Assembly (NCBI GenBank): GCA_036660175.1
Contig: JAVXBD010000002.1
Span: 1-64,000, forward strand
Length of the DNA: 64,000 bases
From: Christensenella sp036660175
GTDB lineage: Bacteria > Bacillota > Clostridia > Christensenellales > Christensenellaceae
Reading direction: 5' to 3'
Shown here: positions 27,377 to 34,110 of the stretch, piece after piece
How the letters are laid out: every line of letters starts with the position of its first letter
How positions within the stretch are numbered: position 1 is the first letter of the stretch
Translations under genes and position numbers: made by a program
Notes under the pieces: model-generated
What the model saw: the letters and a program-made list of their open reading frames with translations, nothing else
Databases searched by the model: none
What the model was told of the DNA's origin: nothing

Positions 27377-27727
27377 TTAAAAAGCATTTTTTATGTAGTG
27401 AATCTCCAACTTGTTATTTTTAAGATATACTTCCGCAATATCAAATCGCATATCAACATCACTTAAATTCTTATCAATCAAAAATAGTTGTGCGGTATCT
27501 CTTAATAGTGCCTGCTTTTTAGGAGTAACTGCCTCTGCTGCACTTCCATATTTTTGGTTTGTACGTGTTTTCACTTCCACAAAAATATAGCCGCTATTTT
27601 GTTTTGCAATAATATCAATTTCACCTTTTTTTGCTCTGTAATTTCGATAAACAATCTCATAATCCCGTTCCTGTAAATAGGTACTCACATAATCCTCGCC
27701 TATTTTCCCGATTCTCTGATTATACAT
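27377..27727 (-). CDS. YraN family endonuclease-like protein (UPF0102)
   Basis: A 116-residue protein with a restriction-endonuclease-like fold: GEDYVSTYLQERDYEIVYRN, then the catalytic-looking GEIDIIAK and VFVEVKTR (E...D...ExK). Its cellular function is unproven. It follows rnhB, overlapping its stop by eight bases, and this rnhB-yraN pair is widely conserved, usually with comM and dprA next; here the large glycosyltransferase comes between. Confidence 0.9.
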   Translation of the reverse strand: MYNQRIGKIGEDYVSTYLQERDYEIVYRNYRAKKGEIDIIAKQNSGYIFVEVKTRTNQKYGSAAEAVTPKKQALLRDTAQLFLIDKNLSDVDMRFDIAEVYLKNNKLEIHYIKNAF

Positions 27728-28358
27728 CTTTCAGCACTTTCTTTAAAAAAGATCTTCTGTGTATATCTATGATACCATATTCTTTAATGGCATCATAATG
27801 CGCTGCTGTTCCATATCCTTTATGTTTCGCAAACAGATATTGCGGAAACTCTTTATCGTATTCCCTCATGATTCTGTCACGTGTCACTTTTGCAATAATA
27901 GAGGCCGCCGCAATACTGTATACTTTTGCATCTCCTTTAATCATCGACTCATAGGGTATATCCGTTTTGATGCTCATGGCATCTGTGTATATATAATCAG
28001 GCTTTTTCTTCAGTCCATTTAACGAATTTTCAAATGCCATTCGTGCTGCGTTTAAGATATTGATTTCGTCTATAGTTTTATTATCAATGATACTCACACA
28101 ATAGTCAATTGCTTTTTGCGTGATGATTTCATACAATTCTTCTCTTCGCCTTTCTGATATTTTTTTAGAATCATCGATCCCTAAAATCAAATCATCTTTT
28201 GGCATAATCACACACGCTGCAACAACTGGCCCTGCAAGTGGTCCTCTGCCAGCTTCGTCGATTCCTGCAATATAGTTTTGATTGTGTTTCCAATGTTTCT
28301 GCTCATATTGCGTCATGATTTCAAGCTTTATGCGCCAAGCGTCCTCACGTTTTCCCAT
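27720..28358 (-). CDS. rnhB: Ribonuclease HII
   Basis: RNase HII nicks DNA at single ribonucleotides and cuts RNA-DNA hybrids. The catalytic motif IDEAGRGPLAGPVVAA carries the D-E pair, the third acid is in DDSKK and the last in YTDAM, then AKVTRDRIM. Starting at the ATG 28358 (GGGG upstream) the protein is 212 residues; a longer in-frame start would overlap rbgA. It overlaps the rbgA end by nothing or one base and is followed by yraN. Confidence 0.96.
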   Translation of the reverse strand: MGKREDAWRIKLEIMTQYEQKHWKHNQNYIAGIDEAGRGPLAGPVVAACVIMPKDDLILGIDDSKKISERRREELYEIITQKAIDYCVSIIDNKTIDEINILNAARMAFENSLNGLKKKPDYIYTDAMSIKTDIPYESMIKGDAKVYSIAAASIIAKVTRDRIMREYDKEFPQYLFAKHKGYGTAAHYDAIKEYGIIDIHRRSFLKKVLKDV

Positions 28359-28359
28359 A

Positions 28360-29220
28360 TCAGTTCCCCGCTTCGTCAAAAAAAGGCTTTTCTAAAGAAA
28401 TTCTACCCATTTTTCCGTTTTTAAATTCATCTAATATTGTTTTTGCACCACGTTCTGTATCAAATTCATTTCCCTTTAACAAAAACCCTCTGTTTTTACA
28501 TATATCACACAGCACCTCATAGGCATCTTTATCTAAATCCAATAATTTATATCGCTTTTTTAGCATATTAGGTGCTGTTTTTTGCAGAAGCTGAATTAGA
28601 TAAAACGCCAACGCTTCTTCATCTAAAATATCCAGCTTTACACTGCCAATCAGCGCAACCACCGCTCCTGTCTGCTCATTTTTAAACTTTGGCCATAAAA
28701 GTCCAGGGGTATCCATTATTTCCAAATATGTATTCACCTTTGCCCACTGTAATCCTTTAGTGACACCAGGCTTGTTACCCTCTTTAAGCTTTTTTCCGTT
28801 TCCTGCCAAGCGATTTAATATAGCGGATTTCCCAACATTTGGAATTCCTACCACCATGCAGCGCAAAGTTTTACTGACACCTTTTTTTTGAAAACGCTCT
28901 AATATCTGTGCAGCACATTTTACAATGCTGTTGTTTAAAGCCTGTGTATTTCCATCAAGTGCCGAAAATGAAACAGCTGTTATATCGTTTTTTGCAAAAT
29001 AAGAAATCCAATTTTTTGTAATATTGTCATCAGCCAGATCGGATTTATTCAGTATATAAAAACGTGTTTTGTTGATAAACATATCATCAAAATCCGGATT
29101 TAACGAACTATACGGCGCACGTGCATCTAAAACTTCTATGACCATATCGATCATCTTAAGCTTACTGCTCAACTGCCTGCGTGCTTTTGTCATGTGACCA
29201 GGATACCATTGAATATCCAA
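28360..29220 (-). CDS. rbgA: Ribosome biogenesis GTPase RbgA (YlqF)
   Basis: RbgA is needed for the late assembly of the 50S subunit. It shows the circularly permuted GTPase order: G4 NKSDLAD comes first (near 58), then G1 GIPNVGKSA, G2/G3 DTPGLLWPK. The start segment IQWYPGHMTKA is family-typical. A TTG start is supported by GGAGG at good distance. Length 286 residues. It is preceded by the rplS terminator, though transcription may pass through, and overlaps nothing. The C-terminal ANTAR-like helical domain is present. Confidence 0.96.
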   Translation of the reverse strand: MDIQWYPGHMTKARRQLSSKLKMIDMVIEVLDARAPYSSLNPDFDDMFINKTRFYILNKSDLADDNITKNWISYFAKNDITAVSFSALDGNTQALNNSIVKCAAQILERFQKKGVSKTLRCMVVGIPNVGKSAILNRLAGNGKKLKEGNKPGVTKGLQWAKVNTYLEIMDTPGLLWPKFKNEQTGAVVALIGSVKLDILDEEALAFYLIQLLQKTAPNMLKKRYKLLDLDKDAYEVLCDICKNRGFLLKGNEFDTERGAKTILDEFKNGKMGRISLEKPFFDEAGN

Positions 29221-29243
29221 ATTGTATCCTCCTAATTCTTATG

Positions 29244-29271
29244 AAAAAAAGGGCTTAATATCATTAAGCCC
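29244..29271 (-). terminator. Rho-independent terminator after rplS
   Basis: A 9-bp GGGCTTAAT / ATTAAGCCC stem with a three-base loop is followed by seven T on the minus strand, about 10 bases after the rplS stop. It makes rplS its own transcription unit together with the promoter upstream; rbgA would need read-through. Confidence 0.88.
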
Positions 29272-29281
29272 CCATTCAATC

Positions 29282-29626
29282 TTATTTTTTTTCTTTAATC
29301 TTGGCAGCCTTACCAACTCTATCTCTTAGATAATAAAGTTTTGCTCTGCGCACTTTACCATGTCTATCGACCTCAATCTTATCTACACGAGGTGAATGGA
29401 TTGGAAATGTTCTTTCCACACCAATCCCATAAGAAACACGGCGTACAGTAATTGTTTCAGATAGACCGCCACCCTTCATTGCTATTAAATAACCCTCAAA
29501 GATTTGCAATCTCTCTCTTGCACCTTCCACAACTTTCACATATACCTTAACGGTATCTCCAACTTTTAATGCTGGAATATCAGTCTTTAATTGTTCTGCT
29601 TCAACTGCTTTAATAATATCATTCAT
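29282..29626 (-). CDS. rplS: 50S ribosomal protein L19
   Basis: L19 sits at the 30S-50S interface. The 114-residue protein has GDTVKVYVKVVEGARERLQIFEG and the C-terminal KVRRAKLYYLRDR(V/T)GKAA(R/K)IKE signature. It is the only gene between a strong promoter with a structured leader and a terminator, so L19 level is probably set independently, perhaps by autoregulation. The AAGGAGG ribosome binding site is strong. It follows trmD, the standard order. Confidence 0.98.
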   Translation of the reverse strand: MNDIIKAVEAEQLKTDIPALKVGDTVKVYVKVVEGARERLQIFEGYLIAMKGGGLSETITVRRVSYGIGVERTFPIHSPRVDKIEVDRHGKVRRAKLYYLRDRVGKAAKIKEKK

Positions 29627-29646
29627 ATAAAAAGCCTCCTTTCCCT

Positions 29647-29687
29647 ATAGACATTCTTACCCGCAAATTAATCGAGCAGCGGACTAT
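29647..29687 (-). promoter_or_regulatory. Structured 5' leader of rplS (L19-leader-like)
   Basis: The rplS leader folds into an outer ATAG/CTAT helix and an inner CCGC/GCGG helix closed by a 14-base loop, with an asymmetric GTAAGAATGT internal loop on the 3' side. It lies just before the ribosome binding site. Rfam describes an L19 leader in Firmicutes with a similar place; the match is from memory and needs a covariance search. Confidence 0.5.
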
Positions 29688-29706
29688 CCTAATTACAAAC
29701 ATTAAA

Positions 29707-29735
29707 ATTTTATCATAAATTGATATAAATATCAA
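29707..29735 (-). promoter_or_regulatory. Promoter of rplS
   Basis: TTGATA (29730-29735) and TAAAAT (29707-29712) on the minus strand are separated by 17 bases and agree well with the vegetative sigma consensus. The -35 overlaps the trmD stop codon. Confidence 0.75.
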
Positions 29736-30463
29736 GTTTGATTTTCAATTTCATCTACCGTTTTTTTGTCGCTGTTGCTCAGCTTTGCAGTTTTGAGCAA
29801 ATCTGGACGTTGTCTAAACGTTTTTAAAAGCGACTGTTTCCTTTGCCAAGCCAAAATATTCTTATGATGTCCCGACAATAACACTTCTGGCACCTGCATT
29901 CCACGAAAATCTGATGGGCGTGTATATTGAGGATATTCTAATAATCCATCATAAAAGCTTTCAGAGTCGGTAGACTGATCGTTTGAAAGTACCTCTGGAA
30001 TATATCTGGACACACAATCAATCAAAATCATCGCAGGAAGCTCTCCGCCAGTCAAAACATAATCTCCGATTGATACTTCCCTGTCAATGCAGCAATCAAG
30101 CACACGCTGATCTACGCCCTCATAATGTCCACATAAAATGTTCAATACATCGTATTGCGACAGCTCCTGTGCCATTTGCTGATCCAATTTTTTTCCAGCT
30201 GGACTCATATAAATATTCAGGCACTTTTTGTCCTCATATTTTAAATCTTCAAAGCAATCAAACAGCGGCTGTGCCATCAAAAGCATTCCTGCTCCGCCGC
30301 CAAATGGGTAATCATCTACTCGTCTGTGCTTATCGGTAGTGTAATCACGAAAGTTAATCGTATTTACTTGAAATAAATCCTTATGAATCGCTTTTTCACA
30401 CAGACTGGTTCCCGTAAAGCTTGTAAACATTTCTGGGAAGATTGTCAGACAATTAAATATCAT
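29732..30463 (-). CDS. trmD: tRNA (guanine37-N1)-methyltransferase
   Basis: TrmD makes m1G37 in tRNAs that read CUN, CCN and CGG, preventing +1 frameshifts. It is a SPOUT methyltransferase with the trefoil knot motifs LCGHYEGVDQRV and IGDYVLTGGE, the latter with the key residues for SAM binding, and the YPQYTRP stretch. The ATG at 30463 follows AAGAGG and gives 243 residues; a longer frame would overlap rimM. It overlaps the rimM stop by 11 bases. Confidence 0.97.
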   Translation of the reverse strand: MIFNCLTIFPEMFTSFTGTSLCEKAIHKDLFQVNTINFRDYTTDKHRRVDDYPFGGGAGMLLMAQPLFDCFEDLKYEDKKCLNIYMSPAGKKLDQQMAQELSQYDVLNILCGHYEGVDQRVLDCCIDREVSIGDYVLTGGELPAMILIDCVSRYIPEVLSNDQSTDSESFYDGLLEYPQYTRPSDFRGMQVPEVLLSGHHKNILAWQRKQSLLKTFRQRPDLLKTAKLSNSDKKTVDEIENQT

Positions 30464-30977
30464 ACAAACAAACCTCTTCAAGCTTTTCCGCATCCACAAT
30501 GATTTGTCCTGTTTCTAAATCTCTGGAAAGAATAACGTTGTTGACTGATGGAAACATACACGTGCCACGATTCTTTGTAAGCACTACATATACATCGCTT
30601 GCACCAGTCTTTGTAATATCTTTCAGGACGCCCAAACTTGTTCCATGGTTATCCAGTACTTCAAGACCAATTAAATCTTGAATATAGAACGCACCCTCGG
30701 GTAGCTTTGCAGCATTCGCCCTGTCAATATAAATCATCTTCCCACGCAACAGCTCTGCATCATTTCTATCTTTAATGTGCAAAAATTTAATATACGCATA
30801 TTTGTGGTCAATTCTGACGGTTTCAATATTCACTTTTTGATAGCTGCTGTTTTCTTTAAAATACAAAAATTCAAGACCTTCAAAGCGAGAAATATCGTCT
30901 GTATAAGCGTCAATCTTCACTTCGCCTTTGATTCCTTGTGGTTTTAGTATTTGCCCCAGCTCAAAATATTGCGTCAT
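30453..30977 (-). CDS. rimM: Ribosome maturation factor RimM
   Basis: RimM helps assembly of the 30S head and binds S19. N-terminal domain: EVGQILKPQGIKGEV-like start (LGQILKPQGIKGEVKI); C-terminal PRC barrel: FYIQDLIGLEVLD. The length of 174 residues is normal. Its ATG overlaps the khpA stop (ATGA). The order rpsP-khpA-rimM-trmD is the conserved Firmicute unit. Confidence 0.95.
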   Translation of the reverse strand: MTQYFELGQILKPQGIKGEVKIDAYTDDISRFEGLEFLYFKENSSYQKVNIETVRIDHKYAYIKFLHIKDRNDAELLRGKMIYIDRANAAKLPEGAFYIQDLIGLEVLDNHGTSLGVLKDITKTGASDVYVVLTKNRGTCMFPSVNNVILSRDLETGQIIVDAEKLEEVCLYDI

Positions 30978-31204
30978 ATAATTTCAACAATGTACTTCTT
31001 AGATTCTTTGACAGTCGCAGCTTTCACAACTGTTCTAATTGCTTTTGCTATTCTGCCTTGTTTGCCGATTACTTTGCCCATATCATCGGGTGCAACAGTA
31101 AGTGCAAGCACATACGCATTTGCCTCTTCACGTTGTACAACCTTTACTTCATCAGGCTTATCAACAAGATTTTTTGCAATGTATTCTACTAATTCACGCA
31201 TCAC
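30974..31204 (-). CDS. khpA: KH-domain RNA-binding protein KhpA
   Basis: A 76-residue single KH domain with the GKQGR loop (GxxG) at about 49-53. KhpA pairs with KhpB (Jag) in streptococci and clostridia and affects cell division and RNA stability. The start has two ATG codons in a row. It lies 12 bases after rpsP. The partner khpB is not in this window; it usually sits near the replication origin. Confidence 0.93.
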   Translation of the reverse strand: MMRELVEYIAKNLVDKPDEVKVVQREEANAYVLALTVAPDDMGKVIGKQGRIAKAIRTVVKAATVKESKKYIVEII

Positions 31205-31216
31205 ACGCCTCTTTCT

Positions 31217-31456
31217 TTAGTTTACCGCACCGCTTTTTTTCAAAAGTGCTCTTGCTGTTTCGGTAGGTTGTGCGCCATTGCCAATCCATTCCTGTGCTTT
31301 TTCGTTGTTCACTTTCAATTCTTTTGTTATTGGATTGTAATAGCCAAGTTCTTCTAAAAACTTACCATCTCTTGGTGCTCTTACATCTGCAACGACCATT
31401 CTGTAAAAAGGTCTTTTCTTTGAACCAATTCTCTTTAATCTGATTTTTACTGCCAT
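31217..31456 (-). CDS. rpsP: 30S ribosomal protein S16
   Basis: S16 is an assembly protein of the 30S body. The 79-residue protein has the N-terminal VKIRLKRIGSKKRPFYR signature and the ELGYYNP motif. GGAGG precedes the ATG. It is separated from ffh by 62 bases that contain a short 4-bp CCGC/GCGG stem without a T-run on this strand, so I do not call a terminator. Confidence 0.98.
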   Translation of the reverse strand: MAVKIRLKRIGSKKRPFYRMVVADVRAPRDGKFLEELGYYNPITKELKVNNEKAQEWIGNGAQPTETARALLKKSGAVN

Positions 31457-31518
31457 AATAAACCTCCAAATGATTTATAATATATATTGCCGCTTTATGC
31501 GGTTTTAAACTCTTTTGA

Positions 31519-32844
31519 CTAAAAAGGCATTTTCATCATGCCGCCCTTGCGTTTTCCGCTTTTTCCTGTCATTTGCTTCAGCATCTTTTTCATTTGTTCA
31601 AACTGATTTAATAAACGATTTACTTCTTGAACGTTAGTACCGCTTCCTGCACAAATCCTTTTGCGGCGTGAACCGTTAATGATTTGTGGATTGCGACGCT
31701 CAGCTATTGTCATAGATTTAACAATCGCTTTTGTACGCTCCAACTGTTTTTCATCAAGTGTCATACCCGAAAGCTTATTTCCACCTGGCATCATTGCCAA
31801 TATATCGCTCATAGAACCCATACTTTGTATTTGTTCCATCTGATCTAAAAAATCCTCCAGCGTCAGCTGGTCTTTGGCAATTTTCTTTTGTAAATCCATT
31901 GCACTTTTTTCTTCAAATGCACTTTCCGCTTTTTCAATTAAAGTCAGCACGTCACCCATACCAAGTATTCTTGATGCCATGCGATCGGGATAAAACGGCT
32001 CAATATCAGTAAGCTTTTCGCCAATTCCGACAAATTTAATTGGCTTCCCTGTTACGGCACGCACGGACATTGCCGCTCCGCCACGTGTATCGCCATCTAC
32101 TTTTGTAAGAATCACACCGTCGATTCCAATGTTGTCATGAAAGGTCGTTGCTGCATTCACAGCATCTTGCCCCGTCATTGCGTCAAGCACCAGCAGTGTT
32201 TCTGTAGGATTTGCGGTCGCTTTTAGTTCTTTTAATTCTGTCATCATCTCTTCGTCAATATGCAGTCTGCCTGCCGTATCGACAATAATCATATCACATC
32301 CAAGCTTGCTGGCTTGTTTCAAGGCGTTTTTATAGATAATTGAGGTCTTTTCCTGTCCCATATCAAAAACGTCTGCACCGACCTGCTCCCCAACCACGTG
32401 CAATTGTTTGATTGCTGCTGGTCGATAAATATCGCATGCCACAAGCATCGGTTTTTTATTATGCTTTTTATAATAACCCGCAAGTTTTGCGCAAAAAGTT
32501 GTTTTTCCTGCACCTTGCAAACCCATCATCAAAATCACAGTCGGCGGTGAACTTGCCATTTTTATTTCAGACTGTTTTCCGCCCAAAAGCTCAGTAAGTT
32601 CATCTCTTACGAGTTTAATTACTTGTTGACCTGGTGTCAAACTATCTAATATGCTAGCGCCAATTGCCTTTTCGGACAATTCTTTAATGAATTTTTTCAC
32701 AACCAAAAAGTTTACATCGGCTTCTAAAAGAACCAATTTCACTTCTCTCATTGCAGCCTTAATATCAGCCTCAGAAAGTTTGCCTCTTGAAGTCAGCTTT
32801 CTAAATATGTTTTGCAATTTTTCAGCAATGCCTTCAAATGCCAT
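31519..32844 (-). CDS. ffh: Signal recognition particle protein Ffh
   Basis: Ffh binds signal peptides and the 4.5S/6S RNA and targets ribosomes to FtsY. It has an N-domain, then the G-domain with GLQGAGKTTF (near 108), VACDIYRPAA, DTAGR and TKVDGDTRGG, and a methionine-rich M-domain with the RNA-binding stretch GSRRKRICAGSGT and a final KRKGGMMKMP tail. The length is 441 residues. It overlaps the ylxM stop by 11 bases. No SRP RNA gene is seen in this window. Confidence 0.98.
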   Translation of the reverse strand: MAFEGIAEKLQNIFRKLTSRGKLSEADIKAAMREVKLVLLEADVNFLVVKKFIKELSEKAIGASILDSLTPGQQVIKLVRDELTELLGGKQSEIKMASSPPTVILMMGLQGAGKTTFCAKLAGYYKKHNKKPMLVACDIYRPAAIKQLHVVGEQVGADVFDMGQEKTSIIYKNALKQASKLGCDMIIVDTAGRLHIDEEMMTELKELKATANPTETLLVLDAMTGQDAVNAATTFHDNIGIDGVILTKVDGDTRGGAAMSVRAVTGKPIKFVGIGEKLTDIEPFYPDRMASRILGMGDVLTLIEKAESAFEEKSAMDLQKKIAKDQLTLEDFLDQMEQIQSMGSMSDILAMMPGGNKLSGMTLDEKQLERTKAIVKSMTIAERRNPQIINGSRRKRICAGSGTNVQEVNRLLNQFEQMKKMLKQMTGKSGKRKGGMMKMPF

Positions 32845-33088
32845 TGTTTTCCTCCGATAGTTGCTTTTGTACCAGTCCTAATTTTTTTTCCATATCAAGT
32901 AATTTGTTTTTTGCTCGTTTTAAGGAATCCAGCACACCTTGCCGAGTAATATTTGTTTCTTGAGCAATTTCAGCAAGAGAATAATCATCGTTATAGTACA
33001 AATCAAAAATTTTCGATTGCTTTTCCGTCAGAAATTCACCATAAATATCAAAATAAATTGTGAGTTCCAAATCCTTCTCGCTTTTCAT
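32834..33088 (-). CDS. ylxM: YlxM family DNA-binding protein
   Basis: An 84-residue helix-turn-helix protein of the YlxM/p13 family, similar to sigma-70 region 4: LTEKQSKIFDLYYNDDYSLAEIA, then ITRQGVLDSLKRAK. In streptococci YlxM modulates SRP GTPase activity. It is the first gene of the ffh-rpsP unit, directly downstream of a strong promoter flanked by two palindromes; self-regulation is possible but unproven. Confidence 0.92.
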   Translation of the reverse strand: MKSEKDLELTIYFDIYGEFLTEKQSKIFDLYYNDDYSLAEIAQETNITRQGVLDSLKRAKNKLLDMEKKLGLVQKQLSEENNGI

Positions 33089-33111
33089 TGTACTACCCTC
33101 ATCAAAAAACA

Positions 33112-33137
33112 GATGTAAACGATAATCCCTTTACACC
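33112..33137. promoter_or_regulatory. Palindrome copy 2 (downstream of ylxM promoter)
   Basis: A 26-bp dyad with half-sites TGTAAA and TTTACA 10 bases apart. It begins about 7 bases after the -10, so it covers the probable start of transcription. The outer bases match copy 1 at 33172-33197. It could be an operator or, in RNA, a 5'-end hairpin. Confidence 0.55.
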
Positions 33138-33143
33138 TGTCTT

Positions 33144-33171
33144 ATTATACATGATTTTATGCAATTGTCAA
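33144..33171 (-). promoter_or_regulatory. Promoter of ylxM-ffh-rpsP operon
   Basis: Perfect consensus hexamers on the minus strand: TTGACA (33166-33171) and TATAAT (33144-33149), spacer 16. Located in the 113-base gap after ftsY, bracketed by two copies of a palindrome. Confidence 0.85.
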
Positions 33172-33197
33172 GATGTAAATAGTAAAACCTTTACACC
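33172..33197. promoter_or_regulatory. Palindrome copy 1 (directly upstream of -35)
   Basis: A 26-bp dyad of the same design as 33112-33137: TGTAAA and TTTACA half-sites 10 bases apart. It abuts the -35 hexamer and begins 4 bases after the ftsY stop. Start-to-start distance between copies is 60 bases, close to six helical turns. Confidence 0.55.
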
Positions 33198-33201
33198 AGT
33201 T

Positions 33202-34101
33202 TTATTCTATAATAGCCGTTGCAAATTCCAGTGCATCAAATAGCTGTAAGTCTTTAACACCCTCACCTACTCCAATAAAGCGTACGGGTACACCTGTCAA
33301 GTCTTTGACAGCACAAACAACACCGCCTTTTGCGGTTCCGTCTAATTTTGTCAGAACGATACCCGTCAGAGCAACACTTTCGTTAAACACTTCGGTTTGA
33401 GAAATTGCGTTTTGCCCAGTGGTTGCATCCACCACCAAAAAAGTTTCTCTGTATGCCTCTGCATATTCTTTTTCAATTACACGATTGATTTTCTCCAGCT
33501 CATTCATTAGATTCTTTTTGTTATGCAATCTACCTGCCGTATCAATAATCAATAAATCAGCATCGGCATGCTTTGCGGCATCAATGGCATCATATACCAC
33601 CGCCGCAGGATCTGCTCCCTCAGCATATTTAATGACTCTTGTATTCGTACGCTGTCCCCAAATTCCAAGCTGCTCTGCCGCCGCTGCTCGAAAGGTATCT
33701 GCCGCCGCCAAAATCACCTTTTTATTTTGCTCATTATAATATGCTGCAAGCTTGCCGATTGCGGTTGTCTTCCCCACGCCATTCACACCCACAACAAGCA
33801 TTACCGTCGGTTTTTTTATATCCAGTGCTGGGGCATTCATATAATCTGCCAAAATTCGTATTAAAACCTCTTTGATTTCTGCTGAATCAGTAATTTTATT
33901 TTCTTTTACTTGATCTCGCAGTGATTCAATAATTTTATCAGTCGTTGCAACGCCAATATCAGATAAAATCAAAGCTTCTTCCAACTCTTCAAAAAAATCC
34001 TCATCAACTGTTCTAAAGTTTTTTATCACATTATTTAGTTTTGAAGAAATATTTTCTCTTGTCTTGCTTACCCGTTCTTTTAATTTATCTAAAAATCCCA
34101 T
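33202..34101 (-). CDS. ftsY: Signal recognition particle receptor FtsY
   Basis: FtsY is the membrane-associated GTPase that receives SRP-ribosome complexes. The 299-residue protein is a bare NG core: N-domain helices, then GVNGVGKTTAIGKLA, AADTFRAAA, DTAGR and TKLDGTAKGG. The long acidic A-domain of E. coli FtsY is absent, as in most Firmicutes. The ATG follows the smc stop closely with AGGAGG. No clear terminator follows; the palindrome after the stop may act in its place. Confidence 0.97.
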   Translation of the reverse strand: MGFLDKLKERVSKTRENISSKLNNVIKNFRTVDEDFFEELEEALILSDIGVATTDKIIESLRDQVKENKITDSAEIKEVLIRILADYMNAPALDIKKPTVMLVVGVNGVGKTTAIGKLAAYYNEQNKKVILAAADTFRAAAAEQLGIWGQRTNTRVIKYAEGADPAAVVYDAIDAAKHADADLLIIDTAGRLHNKKNLMNELEKINRVIEKEYAEAYRETFLVVDATTGQNAISQTEVFNESVALTGIVLTKLDGTAKGGVVCAVKDLTGVPVRFIGVGEGVKDLQLFDALEFATAIIE

Positions 34102-34110
34102 AGATTCCTC

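Noticed and set aside
31490..31502. Small CCGC/GCGG hairpin between ffh and rpsP as a terminator
   Set aside because: Only four base pairs and no T-run on the coding strand; T residues follow only on the plus strand where no gene exists.
29627..33201. SRP RNA gene near ffh/ftsY
   Set aside because: No GGAAG/GCA tetraloop-type hairpin found; gaps here are explained by promoters and leaders.
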